DNA from: Hydrogenophaga sp. 2FB | GTDB lineage: Bacteria; Pseudomonadota; Gammaproteobacteria; Burkholderiales; Burkholderiaceae_C | Reading direction: 5' to 3' | DNA length: 54,132 nt | NCBI RefSeq assembly: GCF_005503365.1 | Contig: NZ_SCML01000043.1 | Coordinates: forward strand, 1-54,132 | Shown: positions 7,282 through 16,247 of the stretch, piece by piece | How positions within the stretch are numbered: the first letter of the stretch is position 1 | How the letters are laid out: each line of letters opens with the position of its first letter | The notes under the pieces: generated by a model | Databases searched by the model: none | Told to the model about the DNA's origin: nothing | What the model saw: only the letters and a program-made list of their open reading frames with translations | Position numbers and translations under genes: made by a program

Positions 7282-10046
7282 GAAACGCCCAGATCGCGCA
7301 TGCGCTCCACGACCTCGTCACGCCCGGTCACGCCCAGCTTGCCGTAGCAGTTCTTGAGGTGCCACTTGACGGTGTCGAGCGACAGGTTCAGCACGCGCGC
7401 GATCTTCTTGTTCGGCATGGCCTGCAGCAACAGATGCACGATCTCGACCTCGCGCGGGCTCAGGCTGGCGAAGGCCTGGGCCCGGGCCGCGCGGCCCTGG
7501 TGTTCGTTCGCTGGCCTGGCGGCCTGCGGCTGGTCGCGCGCGGCGGCCACGAGACGTTCGGCGTAGAAGCCGAGCACGGGATCGTCCTGCACGTCCTCGA
7601 CCGCCTGGCGCAGCAGATCGGGCACGTCTTCGTGCGCGTCGAGCAGCGTGCGCACCAGGCCCAACCGATGGCCCAACCGCAGGGCTTCGCGCACATGCTG
7701 GCACGCCTTGTCGGCTTCACCCAGCTTGCGCCGCACCACCGCCGCTTGCAGGTGCAGGAACGGGATGCGGCGCACGCGCCCCCGCTGGAGGCAGAGCGCG
7801 GACAAGGCATCGAGCCGCGCCAGCGCCGATTGCAGGTGGCCCGCGTGCATGTCCATCTCGATGCGCGCGCGCTCGGCTGCCACCCGGATCTCGCTGAGGG
7901 CGCCGATGTCGACATCGGCGTGGCGCGCGTCGAGCACCTCGAGCGCGGCCATGTGCTCGCGCGCGATGGCCACCTCGTTGCGCCGTAGCTGGAAGCGCAG
8001 TTGCTCCAGCAGGCAGTAGGTGCGCACGCGGTCCAGCCTCTTGCGCTCGGCGTAGTCGTCGATCTGCTCCACGTAAGCCAGCGCATCGAGCGGCCGGCCG
8101 GCGAGCCAGTTCGCACGCCCCATCACGAGCATGACGCGCACCACCGTGTCCGGCATCGAGACGCGCTCCAGTACGTCCAGCCGCCCTTCCAGCAATCGCA
8201 GCGCGCCCGCGCCATCGTTGAGTTCGTACAGCACCTCGCCCAACAGGCCGGCCGCCAGGCTGCCGGCGTCGGCACAGCTCGCGCCGCGGCGGTCGGCCTC
8301 GAACAGCACGTCGCGGTAGATGCGCTCGGCCTGGATCACCTGCCCCTCCACCGCATGGGCCAGACCGAGCAGGCAGCGCCCGGCCAGCACACCGAAGGGC
8401 GTGCTCAGCAAGGGCTGGCCATCGGTACGTGGCAGCGCTTCGAGTTGCACGAGACGCGCCAGCTCGTAGTCACCCCGGTAGATGTGGATCCAGGTCAGCA
8501 GGTTGCGCCGCCCGATGAGCGCGATCACGTCGGCACCGGCGGGCGCCTCCCGCAGCTCGGGCAGGATCGCCATGGCCGCGGCGGTGTCGTCGCACTGCAC
8601 CGCATACAGGCCGCGCAACAACGTCAGCCGGAAGCGCGACACCGGGTCCGCGTCGGCCATGTCGCGCTGCAGCTGCGCGATACTGCGCGCGCAATCGTCC
8701 AGGCGGCGTTCGTACACCTGCACCCAGGCCATCCACAACCGCAGGCCCGTGCGTTCCTGCAGCAGCGCATCGGGCAACTGGCGCACGAGCCCCACAAGTC
8801 GGCGCAGCCGGCCTTGCACGAACAGGTCGGTGGCGCAGCCCTCGACGAGATCGGCCGCGGCTTGCGCTTCCCCGGCCTGCAACGCGTGGTGCACGGCGTC
8901 GTGCGGCATGCCGTGGTCGGCAAACCAGTGCCAGGCGATGGTGTGCAAGCGGCGAAGCTCGGCCTTCGGCAGCGCGTCGAGGCGCGCCAGCACCACGTCG
9001 CGCAACAAGGGGTGCAGTCGCCACCAGCCCTCGGGGTAGCGCGGGCCGGCCGGCACCATGAAGAAGCCCTGGCTTTCGAGCCGCGCCAGGGGATCCGCCG
9101 ACGCCGAGGACAAGGTCTGGCCATCCTGCAAGGCCTCACACAGCGCGGCGTTGAAATGCTCGGGCAATGCGCAGCGCACGAAGAAGCGCAGGTCGGCGGG
9201 CGACAGCTGGGACAGCACGGCCTGGTCGAAGTAGCGCGCGAAAGTCTGCGGATCGCGCACGTGTTCGTCGATCGGCGTCCGGCCATGCACTTGCGGGCCA
9301 CCATGCTGGCGCCGCAGGTCCATGCACAGCAGCTTCAGGCCCGCGGCCCAACCGTCCGTGAGCGCGTGCAGCGCGCGCGCCTGCCGCTCGTCGGCGCCGT
9401 CGAGCAGACCTTCCACGAGCTGCGCCGACTCCTCGGGCGTGAAGCGCAACATGTCGAAGCCGATTTCCATCAGCTGCCCCTGGTCGCGCAGGCGCGCCAG
9501 CGAGAGCGGCAGCGGATGGCGCGAAGCGAACACGCACAACAGGTTCGGCGGGCCATGGTCCAGCAGCAGTTGCAGCGCACCGACGATGCGCTCGTCGTGC
9601 AGGTGGTGGGCGTCGTCGAACACCAGCGCCACATCGTGCCGGTGCGCGGCCATGCCGCGCACGAGCGCGATCGCGATGCTCTCGATGGCCTCGGCGCCGT
9701 TGCCGCGGCCGGCGAGGATGGCGGCGTCCCGCACCATGCCGGCATCGATCTCCGACAAGGCCACGAGCAGCGCATCGATGAAGGTGGCGACATCGTCGTC
9801 GCCAGGGCCGAGGGCCACCCACGCCACGTCGACCCCGGCCGCCACGAGTTCGCGGCGCCAGGCGCCAAGCACCGTGGTCTTGCCGCAGCCGGCCGGCCCC
9901 TGCAGCACGGCGCAGCGGCGATCGCGCGCCTGCTTGAGCGCGTCGGTCAGGCGCGGCCGCGCGATGCCGCGCGCGTCGGTGCGCGAGGCCCGTGGCTTCG
10001 ATTCGGTCACCATGTCTGCCGGGGTGTGCCCGCGCTTGGCGCTCAT
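7278..10046 (-). CDS. MalT-like LuxR family ATP-dependent transcriptional activator (LAL type)
   Basis: A 922-aa STAND-type regulator. A P-loop (GPAGCGKTT, about residues 50-58) and a VALVFDDAHH Walker B-like segment form the N-terminal NTPase. A long helical TPR-like sensor region follows. The last 60 residues are a LuxR helix-turn-helix with SLSPREVEIVHLL and LNLSLDTVKWHLKN. I chose the ATG at 10046 with an AAAGAG site; a GTG 30 nt upstream is possible. It is divergent from the nitronate monooxygenase. Similar regulators sit beside acyl-CoA degradation operons. A shared palindrome upstream of it and of the 18621 operon suggests that operon as a target (inference). Confidence 0.92.
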   Translation of the reverse strand: MSAKRGHTPADMVTESKPRASRTDARGIARPRLTDALKQARDRRCAVLQGPAGCGKTTVLGAWRRELVAAGVDVAWVALGPGDDDVATFIDALLVALSEIDAGMVRDAAILAGRGNGAEAIESIAIALVRGMAAHRHDVALVFDDAHHLHDERIVGALQLLLDHGPPNLLCVFASRHPLPLSLARLRDQGQLMEIGFDMLRFTPEESAQLVEGLLDGADERQARALHALTDGWAAGLKLLCMDLRRQHGGPQVHGRTPIDEHVRDPQTFARYFDQAVLSQLSPADLRFFVRCALPEHFNAALCEALQDGQTLSSASADPLARLESQGFFMVPAGPRYPEGWWRLHPLLRDVVLARLDALPKAELRRLHTIAWHWFADHGMPHDAVHHALQAGEAQAAADLVEGCATDLFVQGRLRRLVGLVRQLPDALLQERTGLRLWMAWVQVYERRLDDCARSIAQLQRDMADADPVSRFRLTLLRGLYAVQCDDTAAAMAILPELREAPAGADVIALIGRRNLLTWIHIYRGDYELARLVQLEALPRTDGQPLLSTPFGVLAGRCLLGLAHAVEGQVIQAERIYRDVLFEADRRGASCADAGSLAAGLLGEVLYELNDGAGALRLLEGRLDVLERVSMPDTVVRVMLVMGRANWLAGRPLDALAYVEQIDDYAERKRLDRVRTYCLLEQLRFQLRRNEVAIAREHMAALEVLDARHADVDIGALSEIRVAAERARIEMDMHAGHLQSALARLDALSALCLQRGRVRRIPFLHLQAAVVRRKLGEADKACQHVREALRLGHRLGLVRTLLDAHEDVPDLLRQAVEDVQDDPVLGFYAERLVAAARDQPQAARPANEHQGRAARAQAFASLSPREVEIVHLLLQAMPNKKIARVLNLSLDTVKWHLKNCYGKLGVTGRDEVVERMRDLGVS

Positions 10047-10105
10047 GTCTGTGTGCTCTTTCGAACGTTGTCTCACCCGTCGGCGATTGTGCCGCCACGC
10101 GGCCC

Positions 10106-10119
10106 TACCCCTCTGGGGT
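10106..10119. promoter_or_regulatory. Candidate MalT-like regulator operator in divergent promoter
   Basis: TACCCC, three bases, then GGGGT: a perfect 5-bp-arm palindrome (ACCCC-TCT-GGGGT). It is almost centred between the divergent starts of the regulator (10046) and the nitronate monooxygenase (10180). Arms of the same sequence recur at 18670-18684 upstream of the acyl-CoA operon. Function is inferred from recurrence and position only. Confidence 0.4.
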
Positions 10120-10179
10120 GGGGACTCCGCGGCGGCGTCCTGATGTACTTGAGGCTCGATTCGTCACACAAAGGTTCCC

Positions 10180-11142
10180 ATGAACAAGAGCACTCTGTTA
10201 CAGCAATTGCGTCTGCCGGTCGTGGCGTCTCCGATGTTCATCGCCAGCGGCGTCGACCTCGTCGTCGCGCAATGCAAGGCGGGCATTGTCGGCTCGTTTC
10301 CATCGCTCAACGCTCGGCCGGCGGCGGAACTCGACCGCTGGATCGAACGCATCCAGGCCGCGCTGGCCGAGCACGACCGCGGGCACCCGGGCGCCCCCGC
10401 CGCTCCCTACGCGGTCAACCTGATCCTGCACAAGACCAACGACCGCCTGGCCAACGACATCGCGGCCTGCGTGCGCCACCGCGTCCCGATCGTCATCACC
10501 TCGGTGGGCGACCCCTCGGCGGTGGTGGAGGCCGTGCATGGCTACGGTGGCCTGGTGTTCCACGACGTCATCCACCAGCGCCACGCGCGCAAGGCCGCGA
10601 AGGCCGGTGTCGACGGGTTGATCCTGGTCTGCAACGGCGCGGGCGGCCACGCCGGTCGCCTGTCGCCGTTTGCGCTGGTGAGCGAGGTGCGCAGCTGGTT
10701 CGATGGCCTGGTGCTGCTGGGTGGCGCGATCTCGACCGGCGACCACATCCTGGCCGCGCGGGCCATGGGTGCCGACCTCGCCTACATGGGCACGCGCTTT
10801 CTCGCCACGCCCGAAGCCAACGTGCAGCCCGAATACAAACAGGCGGTGCTGGACGCCACGGCCGAAGGCGTGATCTACACCGACCTGTTCTCCGGCGTGC
10901 ATGCAAACTACCTGCGCAGCAGCGTGGCGGCCTGCGGCTACGACCCGGACCGCTTGCCGCCCAAGGGCGAACACGGCGAGAACTTCGGCTCCGAGAGCAT
11001 GGCCACCAGCAAGGTGTGGCGCGACATCTGGTCCGCCGGCCAGGGCGTGGGCAGCATCCACGCCATCGAGCCGACCGGGCAACTGGTGGCCGAGCTGCAG
11101 CGCGGCTACAGCGCCGCGCGGCAGCGCGTCGCGGCGCCATGA
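10180..11142 (+). CDS. Nitronate monooxygenase / 2-nitropropane dioxygenase family FMN protein
   Basis: A 320-aa TIM-barrel flavoprotein. Family features are LPVVASPMFIASGVDLV near the N-terminus, YAVNLILHKTNDR, the phosphate-binding stretch LVCNGAGGHAGRLSPF, LGGAISTGDHILAARAMGADLAY (split by family spacing) and MGTRFLATPEA. The GGHAG motif contains the histidine found in class I nitronate monooxygenases. In this setting such proteins may instead act on acyl-CoA-like or enoyl substrates; many are annotated only by fold. It is transcribed divergently from the MalT-like regulator and convergently with the neighbouring CoA-transferase. Confidence 0.88.
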   Translation: MNKSTLLQQLRLPVVASPMFIASGVDLVVAQCKAGIVGSFPSLNARPAAELDRWIERIQAALAEHDRGHPGAPAAPYAVNLILHKTNDRLANDIAACVRHRVPIVITSVGDPSAVVEAVHGYGGLVFHDVIHQRHARKAAKAGVDGLILVCNGAGGHAGRLSPFALVSEVRSWFDGLVLLGGAISTGDHILAARAMGADLAYMGTRFLATPEANVQPEYKQAVLDATAEGVIYTDLFSGVHANYLRSSVAACGYDPDRLPPKGEHGENFGSESMATSKVWRDIWSAGQGVGSIHAIEPTGQLVAELQRGYSAARQRVAAP

Positions 11143-11149
11143 ACGACAA

Positions 11150-11172
11150 CGCCGGCCCGCGAAGGGCCGGCG
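11150..11172. terminator. Stem-loop between convergent genes
   Basis: A perfect 9-bp stem, CGCCGGCCC with GGGCCGGCG, and a 5-nt loop. It lies 8 nt after the nitronate monooxygenase stop and 30 nt beyond the stop of the opposing CoA-transferase. There is no T-run, so it may act as a bidirectional hairpin terminator or just an RNA end stabiliser. Confidence 0.5.
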
Positions 11173-11201
11173 CTGGTGCCTGCGCCTGTGCTTCAGGTGT
11201 T

Positions 11202-12422
11202 TCAGATCACGCCCGCGCGCTGCATCCGCTCCAGCTGCGCGGCATCCATGCCCAGCAACTCGCCCAACACGTCGTGCGTGGCATTGCCCAGTGACGGTGG
11301 CGCCAGGCGCACGGGCAGCCGGTCGCCATCGAAACGGTAGGGCGGCGCCATCACATCCGTGTGCCCGGACACGGGATGCGGTTGCCGCGTGACCAGGCCG
11401 CTGCGTTCCACGCGGGGCGAGGTCATCGCGTCGTACAGGCCCAGCACCTCACCGCAGGGAATGCCGACCGCGCTCATGCGTTCGAGCAGCACGGCGCGCG
11501 GCTGGCCACGGACTTCGCGGCGCAGCTCGGGCACCAGTGCCTCCCGGTTCTCGGTGCGTTTCACGTTGGTGCTGAAGCGCTCGTCCGCCAGCAGATCGGG
11601 GCGCTGGATCACGTCGGTGCAGAAGCGCTCGAACTGTGCGCTGTTGCCGACGGCGATGATTAGCTGGCCGTCCTGCGCATCGAACACGCCGTAAGGCACG
11701 ATCGAGGGATGCTGGTTGCCGAAGCGCTCGGGGTCCTTCTTCTGGAGCAGAGCGTCGAGCCCGTAGTACACGCTGATCATGAGACCGCAGTCGAACAGCG
11801 CCATCTCCAGGTGCCGCCCACGGCCGGTGCGCTGGCGGTCGAACAGCGCGGCCAGCACGGCCTGGCTCGAGTACATGCCGGTCATGATGTCCACGACAGC
11901 GACGCCAAACTTCAGGGGTTCCTGGCTGGCCTCGCCGTTGATCGACATCAGGCCGGACTCGCCCTGCACGACGAGGTCGTAGCCCGGCCGCTCGCGCTCG
12001 GGGCCGTGGCGGTCGTAGCCCGAGATCGAGCAGTAGACGATGTCGGGCTTGAGCGCCTTGATGCGCTCGTAGTCCAGGCCCATTTTCTCGACGCCGCCGT
12101 ACTTGAAGTTCTGCAGCACGACGTCGCACTGGCTGGCGAGCTGGCGCACCAGTGCCTGTCCTTCTTCGGTCTGCAGGTTCACCGTGACGGAGCGCTTGTT
12201 GCGGTTGGCCGAATTGAAATAGGTGGTCTCGGTGCCGCCCGCGCGAATGCCCCAGTCGCGCGTGTCGTCGCCGCGTTCGGGGTGTTCGATCTTGATGACT
12301 TCGGCCCCCAGGTCGCCGAGCACCATGCCGCACAGCGGCCCCGCCAGCACGCGCGACAAATCCAGCACGCGAATGCCCGACAAGGGCAGCTTGCCCGCGG
12401 CGTTCGCCGTTTGTTGTTCCAT
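11202..12422 (-). CDS. CaiB/BaiF family (class III) CoA-transferase
   Basis: A 406-aa CoA-transferase and last gene of operon B. I chose ATG 12422, with GGGAG upstream; the frame is open much further upstream, but that part overlaps the Bug gene. Signatures are LSGIRVLDLSRVLAGPLCG, LGAEVIKIEHPERGDDTR, RNKRSVTVNLQ, and LEMALFDCGLM with the catalytic Asp retained. Length is normal for formyl-CoA transferase relatives. The expected role is moving CoA from a donor thioester onto the acid imported by the operon's Bug proteins. Confidence 0.92.
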   Translation of the reverse strand: MEQQTANAAGKLPLSGIRVLDLSRVLAGPLCGMVLGDLGAEVIKIEHPERGDDTRDWGIRAGGTETTYFNSANRNKRSVTVNLQTEEGQALVRQLASQCDVVLQNFKYGGVEKMGLDYERIKALKPDIVYCSISGYDRHGPERERPGYDLVVQGESGLMSINGEASQEPLKFGVAVVDIMTGMYSSQAVLAALFDRQRTGRGRHLEMALFDCGLMISVYYGLDALLQKKDPERFGNQHPSIVPYGVFDAQDGQLIIAVGNSAQFERFCTDVIQRPDLLADERFSTNVKRTENREALVPELRREVRGQPRAVLLERMSAVGIPCGEVLGLYDAMTSPRVERSGLVTRQPHPVSGHTDVMAPPYRFDGDRLPVRLAPPSLGNATHDVLGELLGMDAAQLERMQRAGVI

Positions 12423-12442
12423 CACAGTCTCCCGGTGTGTGT

Positions 12443-13435
12443 CTATTGCGCGGTGGCGCCACTGATCTTCACGAGCTTGCCCCAGACCGCCGTGTCTTCC
12501 TTGATCTGCCGTGCAAAGTCCGCGCGGCCGATCGCATCGGTGTCGACGCCCAGGTCTCGCATCTTCGCCTGCACCTCGGGACGCTGGAGCACGGCGGCCA
12601 GCGCCCGCGCGAGCTGGTCCGCAATGGGTGCCGGCGTCCTGGCCGGCGCGAACACGCCCCACCAGCTCGAACTCTCGAACGGAATGCCCTGCTCCGACAA
12701 GGTCGACATCTCGGGCAGCAACGCGGAGCGTGCGGACCCGGTCACGCCCAGCGCCTTGATGCGCCCGGCCTTCAGGAACGGCATCGCGGCACCGACGGAC
12801 GCCACACCGACCTGCATCTCGCCACCGATCAGCGCCTGCAGGACGGGGGCCTCGCCCTTGTAGGCCACCTGTTCCGTCTTGATCCTGGCGTGCTGGCCGA
12901 CACTCTCCATCGTCAGATGGCCACCCGAACCGACACCCCAAGCCGCGTACATCAAGGGCGCGCCCTGCTGCCGGGCCCGCGCCAGCAAACCCTGCATGTC
13001 GTGAACCGGGAGGCTGGGGTTGGCGACGATGATCAGCGGCGATTGCGCGACCCGGCCGATCGGCACGAAGTCCTGCTCGGGCTTGTACGCCAGGTCCTTG
13101 TACAGCGAAGGGGCGATCGCGTGCGTGGCGGTGATGCCCATGACCAGCGTGTAGCCATCGGGTGTCGCGCGCGCGGCGCGCGCCACGCCCAGCGTGCCGG
13201 CCGCGCCCGTGATGTTCTCGACGATGACCGTGCCCTTGAGTTCCTGCCCCATCCCTTGCGCCACCAGGCGGGAGAGCGCATCGGTCGACCCGCCGGGTGC
13301 GTACGGGACGATGAATTTGATCGGTTTGTCGCCCGGAAACTCGGCCGTCTGCGCGTGCGCGAGCGGGACGCCGAGCGTGGCCAGCCCCAGTGCCGCGCAG
13401 AGCGCGTGGCGGCGTGAAGACAAGAGCGTGGTCAT
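12443..13435 (-). CDS. Bug/TctC family periplasmic substrate-binding protein
   Basis: A 330-aa binding protein with an N-terminal signal peptide (MTTLLSSRRHALCAALGLA, cleavage after LAHAQ). Motifs are KPIKFIVPYAPGGSTDALSR, VIVENITGAAGTLG, ATPDGYTLVMG and AYKGEAPVLQALIGG. ATG 13435 is preceded by a GGAGACC site. The open frame extends 32 codons upstream without signal-peptide character, so the shorter start is preferred. One of two Bug proteins in operon B; they may bind related acids. Confidence 0.92.
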   Translation of the reverse strand: MTTLLSSRRHALCAALGLATLGVPLAHAQTAEFPGDKPIKFIVPYAPGGSTDALSRLVAQGMGQELKGTVIVENITGAAGTLGVARAARATPDGYTLVMGITATHAIAPSLYKDLAYKPEQDFVPIGRVAQSPLIIVANPSLPVHDMQGLLARARQQGAPLMYAAWGVGSGGHLTMESVGQHARIKTEQVAYKGEAPVLQALIGGEMQVGVASVGAAMPFLKAGRIKALGVTGSARSALLPEMSTLSEQGIPFESSSWWGVFAPARTPAPIADQLARALAAVLQRPEVQAKMRDLGVDTDAIGRADFARQIKEDTAVWGKLVKISGATAQ

Positions 13436-13470
13436 GGTGCGGGTCTCCTGTGTGGCGGTTTTTCTGTTGT

Positions 13471-13890
13471 TCAGCTCAGGGCCAGCACGGCTTCGCCGAC
13501 GATCTTGTCTTCGCCGTGCTGGTTGCTGCACTTGAGCTCCACCCGCACGCGCTGCTCGCCGTCGGCCTCGAACTTCTCGGCGATGCGGCCGGTGACGGTG
13601 GGCTCGTGCCCCAGCTGGGTGATGCCGGTGAAGCGCATCGAGAGCGCGCGCACCTGCGGTTGCGCCACCCAGTCGGTGACGATGCGCGCGACATAGGCGG
13701 CCGACAGCATGCCGTGCGCGAACACGTCGGGCATGCGCGACTGGCGCGCGAAGTCGATGTCGATGTGGATCGGGTTGTGGTCACCGGACGCGCCCGCGTA
13801 CAGCGCGAGCGTGGTGCGGTTGATGGGCGCCACGCGCAGCGCCGGGAGCGTGTCGCCGACGTTGACGTCTTTGAATGAGGGAATGGGCAT
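13471..13890 (-). CDS. MaoC-like (R)-enoyl-CoA hydratase subunit
   Basis: A 139-aa hot-dog protein carrying the hydratase-2 motif, YAGASGDHNPIHIDIDFAR, with Asp and His in the expected catalytic places, then FAHGMLSAAYVARIV. The ATG at 13890 has GGAGA 9-10 nt upstream; the longer frame would start at TTG. It is directly followed by a second hot-dog gene encoding a FAS1-like dehydratase half. The pair resembles heterodimeric hydratases such as ChsH1/ChsH2 or HadAB, with this protein supplying the catalytic residues. Expected reaction: hydration of the enoyl-CoA made by the dehydrogenase at the operon start. Confidence 0.9.
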   Translation of the reverse strand: MPIPSFKDVNVGDTLPALRVAPINRTTLALYAGASGDHNPIHIDIDFARQSRMPDVFAHGMLSAAYVARIVTDWVAQPQVRALSMRFTGITQLGHEPTVTGRIAEKFEADGEQRVRVELKCSNQHGEDKIVGEAVLALS

Positions 13891-13921
13891 CTCGAGGGTC
13901 TCCTTCAACTGTTCAGATGGT

Positions 13922-14365
13922 TCAGCCGTTGCGTTGCACCAGCGCGCAGCGCAGATCGGCCACGTGCTCGCCCTTCTGGTTGGTGACGCGCGTCGCGTTC
14001 ACGACGAATTGCAGCGCGCCGCCCTTCTTCTCGTAGACATCGGCGACCTGGGTCTCGAAGCTCAGGGTGTCGCCGGCATAGGCCATGCGGTGGTACGCGA
14101 ACGATTGCTCGGCGTGCAGCAGGCGCGCCAGGTCCATTTGCAGCGTCTCCAGCATAACGGGCAGGTTGGAGAACTCGCTGTTCATGCACATCAGGAAGGT
14201 GGGCGGCACCGGCAGCGACGGGTGGCCCGCGGCGCGCGCGGCGACCTCGTCGCTGTACACGGGGTCAAGCTGGCCTGTGGCCTTGGCGAAGAAGCGCAGG
14301 CGCCCTTTCTCCACTTCGCTGGTGCCCTCGTTGAGCTTGCGGCCGATCAATGATTTGTCTGGCAT
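13922..14365 (-). CDS. FAS1-like dehydratase (MaoC N-terminal-like) partner subunit
   Basis: A 147-aa protein with the N-terminal hot-dog domain type: SLIGRKLNEGTSEVEKGRLR, FFAKATGQLDPVYSDE, and HPSLPVPPTFL. It lacks the D-x-N-P-x-H hydratase motif held by the adjacent gene (gap 31 nt), so it is probably the non-catalytic or substrate-binding half of a heteromeric enoyl-CoA hydratase. Position within operon B supports this. Its start ATG at 14365 is unambiguous. Confidence 0.87.
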   Translation of the reverse strand: MPDKSLIGRKLNEGTSEVEKGRLRFFAKATGQLDPVYSDEVAARAAGHPSLPVPPTFLMCMNSEFSNLPVMLETLQMDLARLLHAEQSFAYHRMAYAGDTLSFETQVADVYEKKGGALQFVVNATRVTNQKGEHVADLRCALVQRNG

Positions 14366-14407
14366 TTCGGTTGTCCTGTCGGGGTTGTGGAATCGGAAAC
14401 GTGGCGC

Positions 14408-15361
14408 TCACTTGACCGGCGCGGCAAACGCCCGCAGGGTCTGGACCCACCACACGTATTCGCGCTGCACCTCGCGCAAGGCCTGCTCGGGTGTGCTGCC
14501 GTCCGGCACGCTGCCGGTCTGCGTGAACTGTTCGCGCACATCGGGCTGCGCGAGCACGGCCACGACGTCGCGCGAGAGCTTCTCCACCACCGCGGGTGGC
14601 GTGCGCGCCGGCGCGAAGACCTTGACCCAGGCGTCGCGGTCGCAGTTGTCGATGCCGGCTTCCGCAAAGGTCGGCACAGCGGGCAGCAGCGGCGAGCGGC
14701 GCGCGCTGCAGACGGCCAGCATGCGCGCCTTGCCCGAATCCTGTGCGCGCTTGGCGTTGTTGCCGCTCAGAAAGCCGGTCTTCAAGTGACCGCCCAGCAG
14801 CGCCGTGAGGATGGGGTTGTCACCGTTGAACGGCACGTGGACCATCTCCACCTGGGCCACCCTCTTGATGTGCTCGCCGATGTAATTCGTCGAGGTGCCG
14901 TCGCCGTGCGAGCCGTAGTCGAGTGACTGGCCGGTGCGAGCCGCCGCGAGCACGGCCTTGAGGTCGCCCGCCGGTGCCGCGGCGCTCGCCACGTAGACGA
15001 TGGGTGTGGTGAAGAGCCCGGAGACGGGCACGAGATCGCGCAGCGTTCGGTACGAAACCGTTGGCCGCGTGATCTCGGTCGAGACGAGGATCGCCGCATG
15101 CACCAGCAAGGTGTGCCCGTCGGGCGTACTGCGCACCACGTGCTCGGTGCCGATCGCGCCGGTGGCGCCCGGCCGGTTCTCGACCACCACGGTCTGGTTC
15201 CAGCGCGTTTGCAGCTTCGCGGCCAGGACGCGCGTGGCGGCGTCGACACCCCCACCGGCCTGGAACGGAACGACCAGCGTCACCGGCCGGTCGGGGAAGG
15301 CCCACGCGGTGCCCATGAGGGACGCGGCGAGCACGGCCATGCCTGCGATCTTGAATCTCAT
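14408..15361 (-). CDS. Bug/TctC family periplasmic substrate-binding protein
   Basis: A 317-aa binding protein with a clear Sec signal peptide (MRFKIAGMAVLAASLMGTAWA). Motifs are FPDRPVTLVVPFQAGGGVD, VVVENRPGATGAIGTEHVV and PDGHTLLVHAA. It lies between the SDR and hydratase genes of operon B with gaps of 36 and 42 nt. Ligand unknown; the second Bug protein of the operon. Confidence 0.92.
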   Translation of the reverse strand: MRFKIAGMAVLAASLMGTAWAFPDRPVTLVVPFQAGGGVDAATRVLAAKLQTRWNQTVVVENRPGATGAIGTEHVVRSTPDGHTLLVHAAILVSTEITRPTVSYRTLRDLVPVSGLFTTPIVYVASAAAPAGDLKAVLAAARTGQSLDYGSHGDGTSTNYIGEHIKRVAQVEMVHVPFNGDNPILTALLGGHLKTGFLSGNNAKRAQDSGKARMLAVCSARRSPLLPAVPTFAEAGIDNCDRDAWVKVFAPARTPPAVVEKLSRDVVAVLAQPDVREQFTQTGSVPDGSTPEQALREVQREYVWWVQTLRAFAAPVK

Positions 15362-15397
15362 CTCATGTCTCCGGCTGCTTGTTGTGGACCGCGGCGT

Positions 15398-16219
15398 TCA
15401 GATGCCGCCGGAGACGGCGATGACCTGGCCGGTGATGTAGTCGGACTCCGGCCCGCAATACAGCGAGACGCCGGCCGCCGCCTCTTGCGCCGTGCCGGGG
15501 CGGCCCAGCGGGCAGCGCATGGCGTGGCTCTTGAGCAGTTCGGGGTTCAGGCCCACGCGCAAGTTCTTGCCTTCGATGTTGACGGTGGCGCCGCCATCGG
15601 CATCGGTGTCGGTCAGGCGCGTCGTGATCAGACCGAAGGCGACGCAGTTCACGTTGACCTTCATCCGGCCCCATTCCTTGGCCAGCGTCTTGGTCAGGCC
15701 CACCATGCCGGCCTTGGCCGCGGCGTAGTTGGATTGGCCGGGGTTGCCGTTGAGGCCCGCGTTGGAGGAGATGTTCACGACCTTGCGGAACACCTCGCGG
15801 CCTTCGGCGGCTTCCTTCTTCGCGGCCGCGCTGATCACCGGGTACGCGGCGCGCAGAATCTGGAACGGCGCCGTCAGGTGGCAATTGATGATGGCGTGCC
15901 ACTGCTCGTCGGTCATCTTCTGGATCACGTTGTCCCAGGTGTAGCCGGCGTTGTTGACGATGATGTCGACGCCGCCAAAGCTGTCGACCGCGGTCTTGAT
16001 GAAGCGCTCGGCGAAGTCGGGCGCGGTGACGCTGCCCACGCAGGCCACGGCATCCACGCCCTGGCCTTTGAGCAGGGCCACCGTTTCGTGCGCGGGTTCC
16101 GCGTCGAGGTCGTTGATGACGAGCCGCGCGCCATCGGACGCGAGCTTGAGTGCGAGTGCCTGGCCGATGCCGCGGCCCGAGCCCGTGACGAGGGCGACCT
16201 TGCCGTCGAGTTTCTTCAT
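15398..16219 (-). CDS. Short-chain dehydrogenase/reductase (3-hydroxyacyl-CoA dehydrogenase-like)
   Basis: A 273-aa classical SDR. The cofactor motif TGSGRGIG is at residues 12-19, with an acidic NDLDAE after strand 2 pointing to NAD. NNAG is at 89-92, catalytic Ser at about 151-152, Tyr165 and Lys169 (YAAAK). The C-terminus ITGQVIAVSGGI is typical of FabG-like and 17-beta-HSD4-like enzymes. In operon B it would oxidise the 3-hydroxyacyl-CoA made by the MaoC pair to the 3-ketoacyl-CoA for the adjacent thiolase. Confidence 0.92.
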   Translation of the reverse strand: MKKLDGKVALVTGSGRGIGQALALKLASDGARLVINDLDAEPAHETVALLKGQGVDAVACVGSVTAPDFAERFIKTAVDSFGGVDIIVNNAGYTWDNVIQKMTDEQWHAIINCHLTAPFQILRAAYPVISAAAKKEAAEGREVFRKVVNISSNAGLNGNPGQSNYAAAKAGMVGLTKTLAKEWGRMKVNVNCVAFGLITTRLTDTDADGGATVNIEGKNLRVGLNPELLKSHAMRCPLGRPGTAQEAAAGVSLYCGPESDYITGQVIAVSGGI

Positions 16220-16247
16220 GATTGGTGCTCCTTGAATGGGGTGGACA

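Noticed and set aside
6354..7988. 544-aa plus-strand frame
   Set aside because: Frame-shifted shadow of the LysR gene and antisense of the regulator; composition is Arg/Ala/Pro-rich.
8001..11294. 1,097-aa open frame on the plus strand
   Set aside because: It is antisense to the MalT-like regulator and runs through the nitronate monooxygenase in another frame; high GC keeps shadow frames open. No domain logic.
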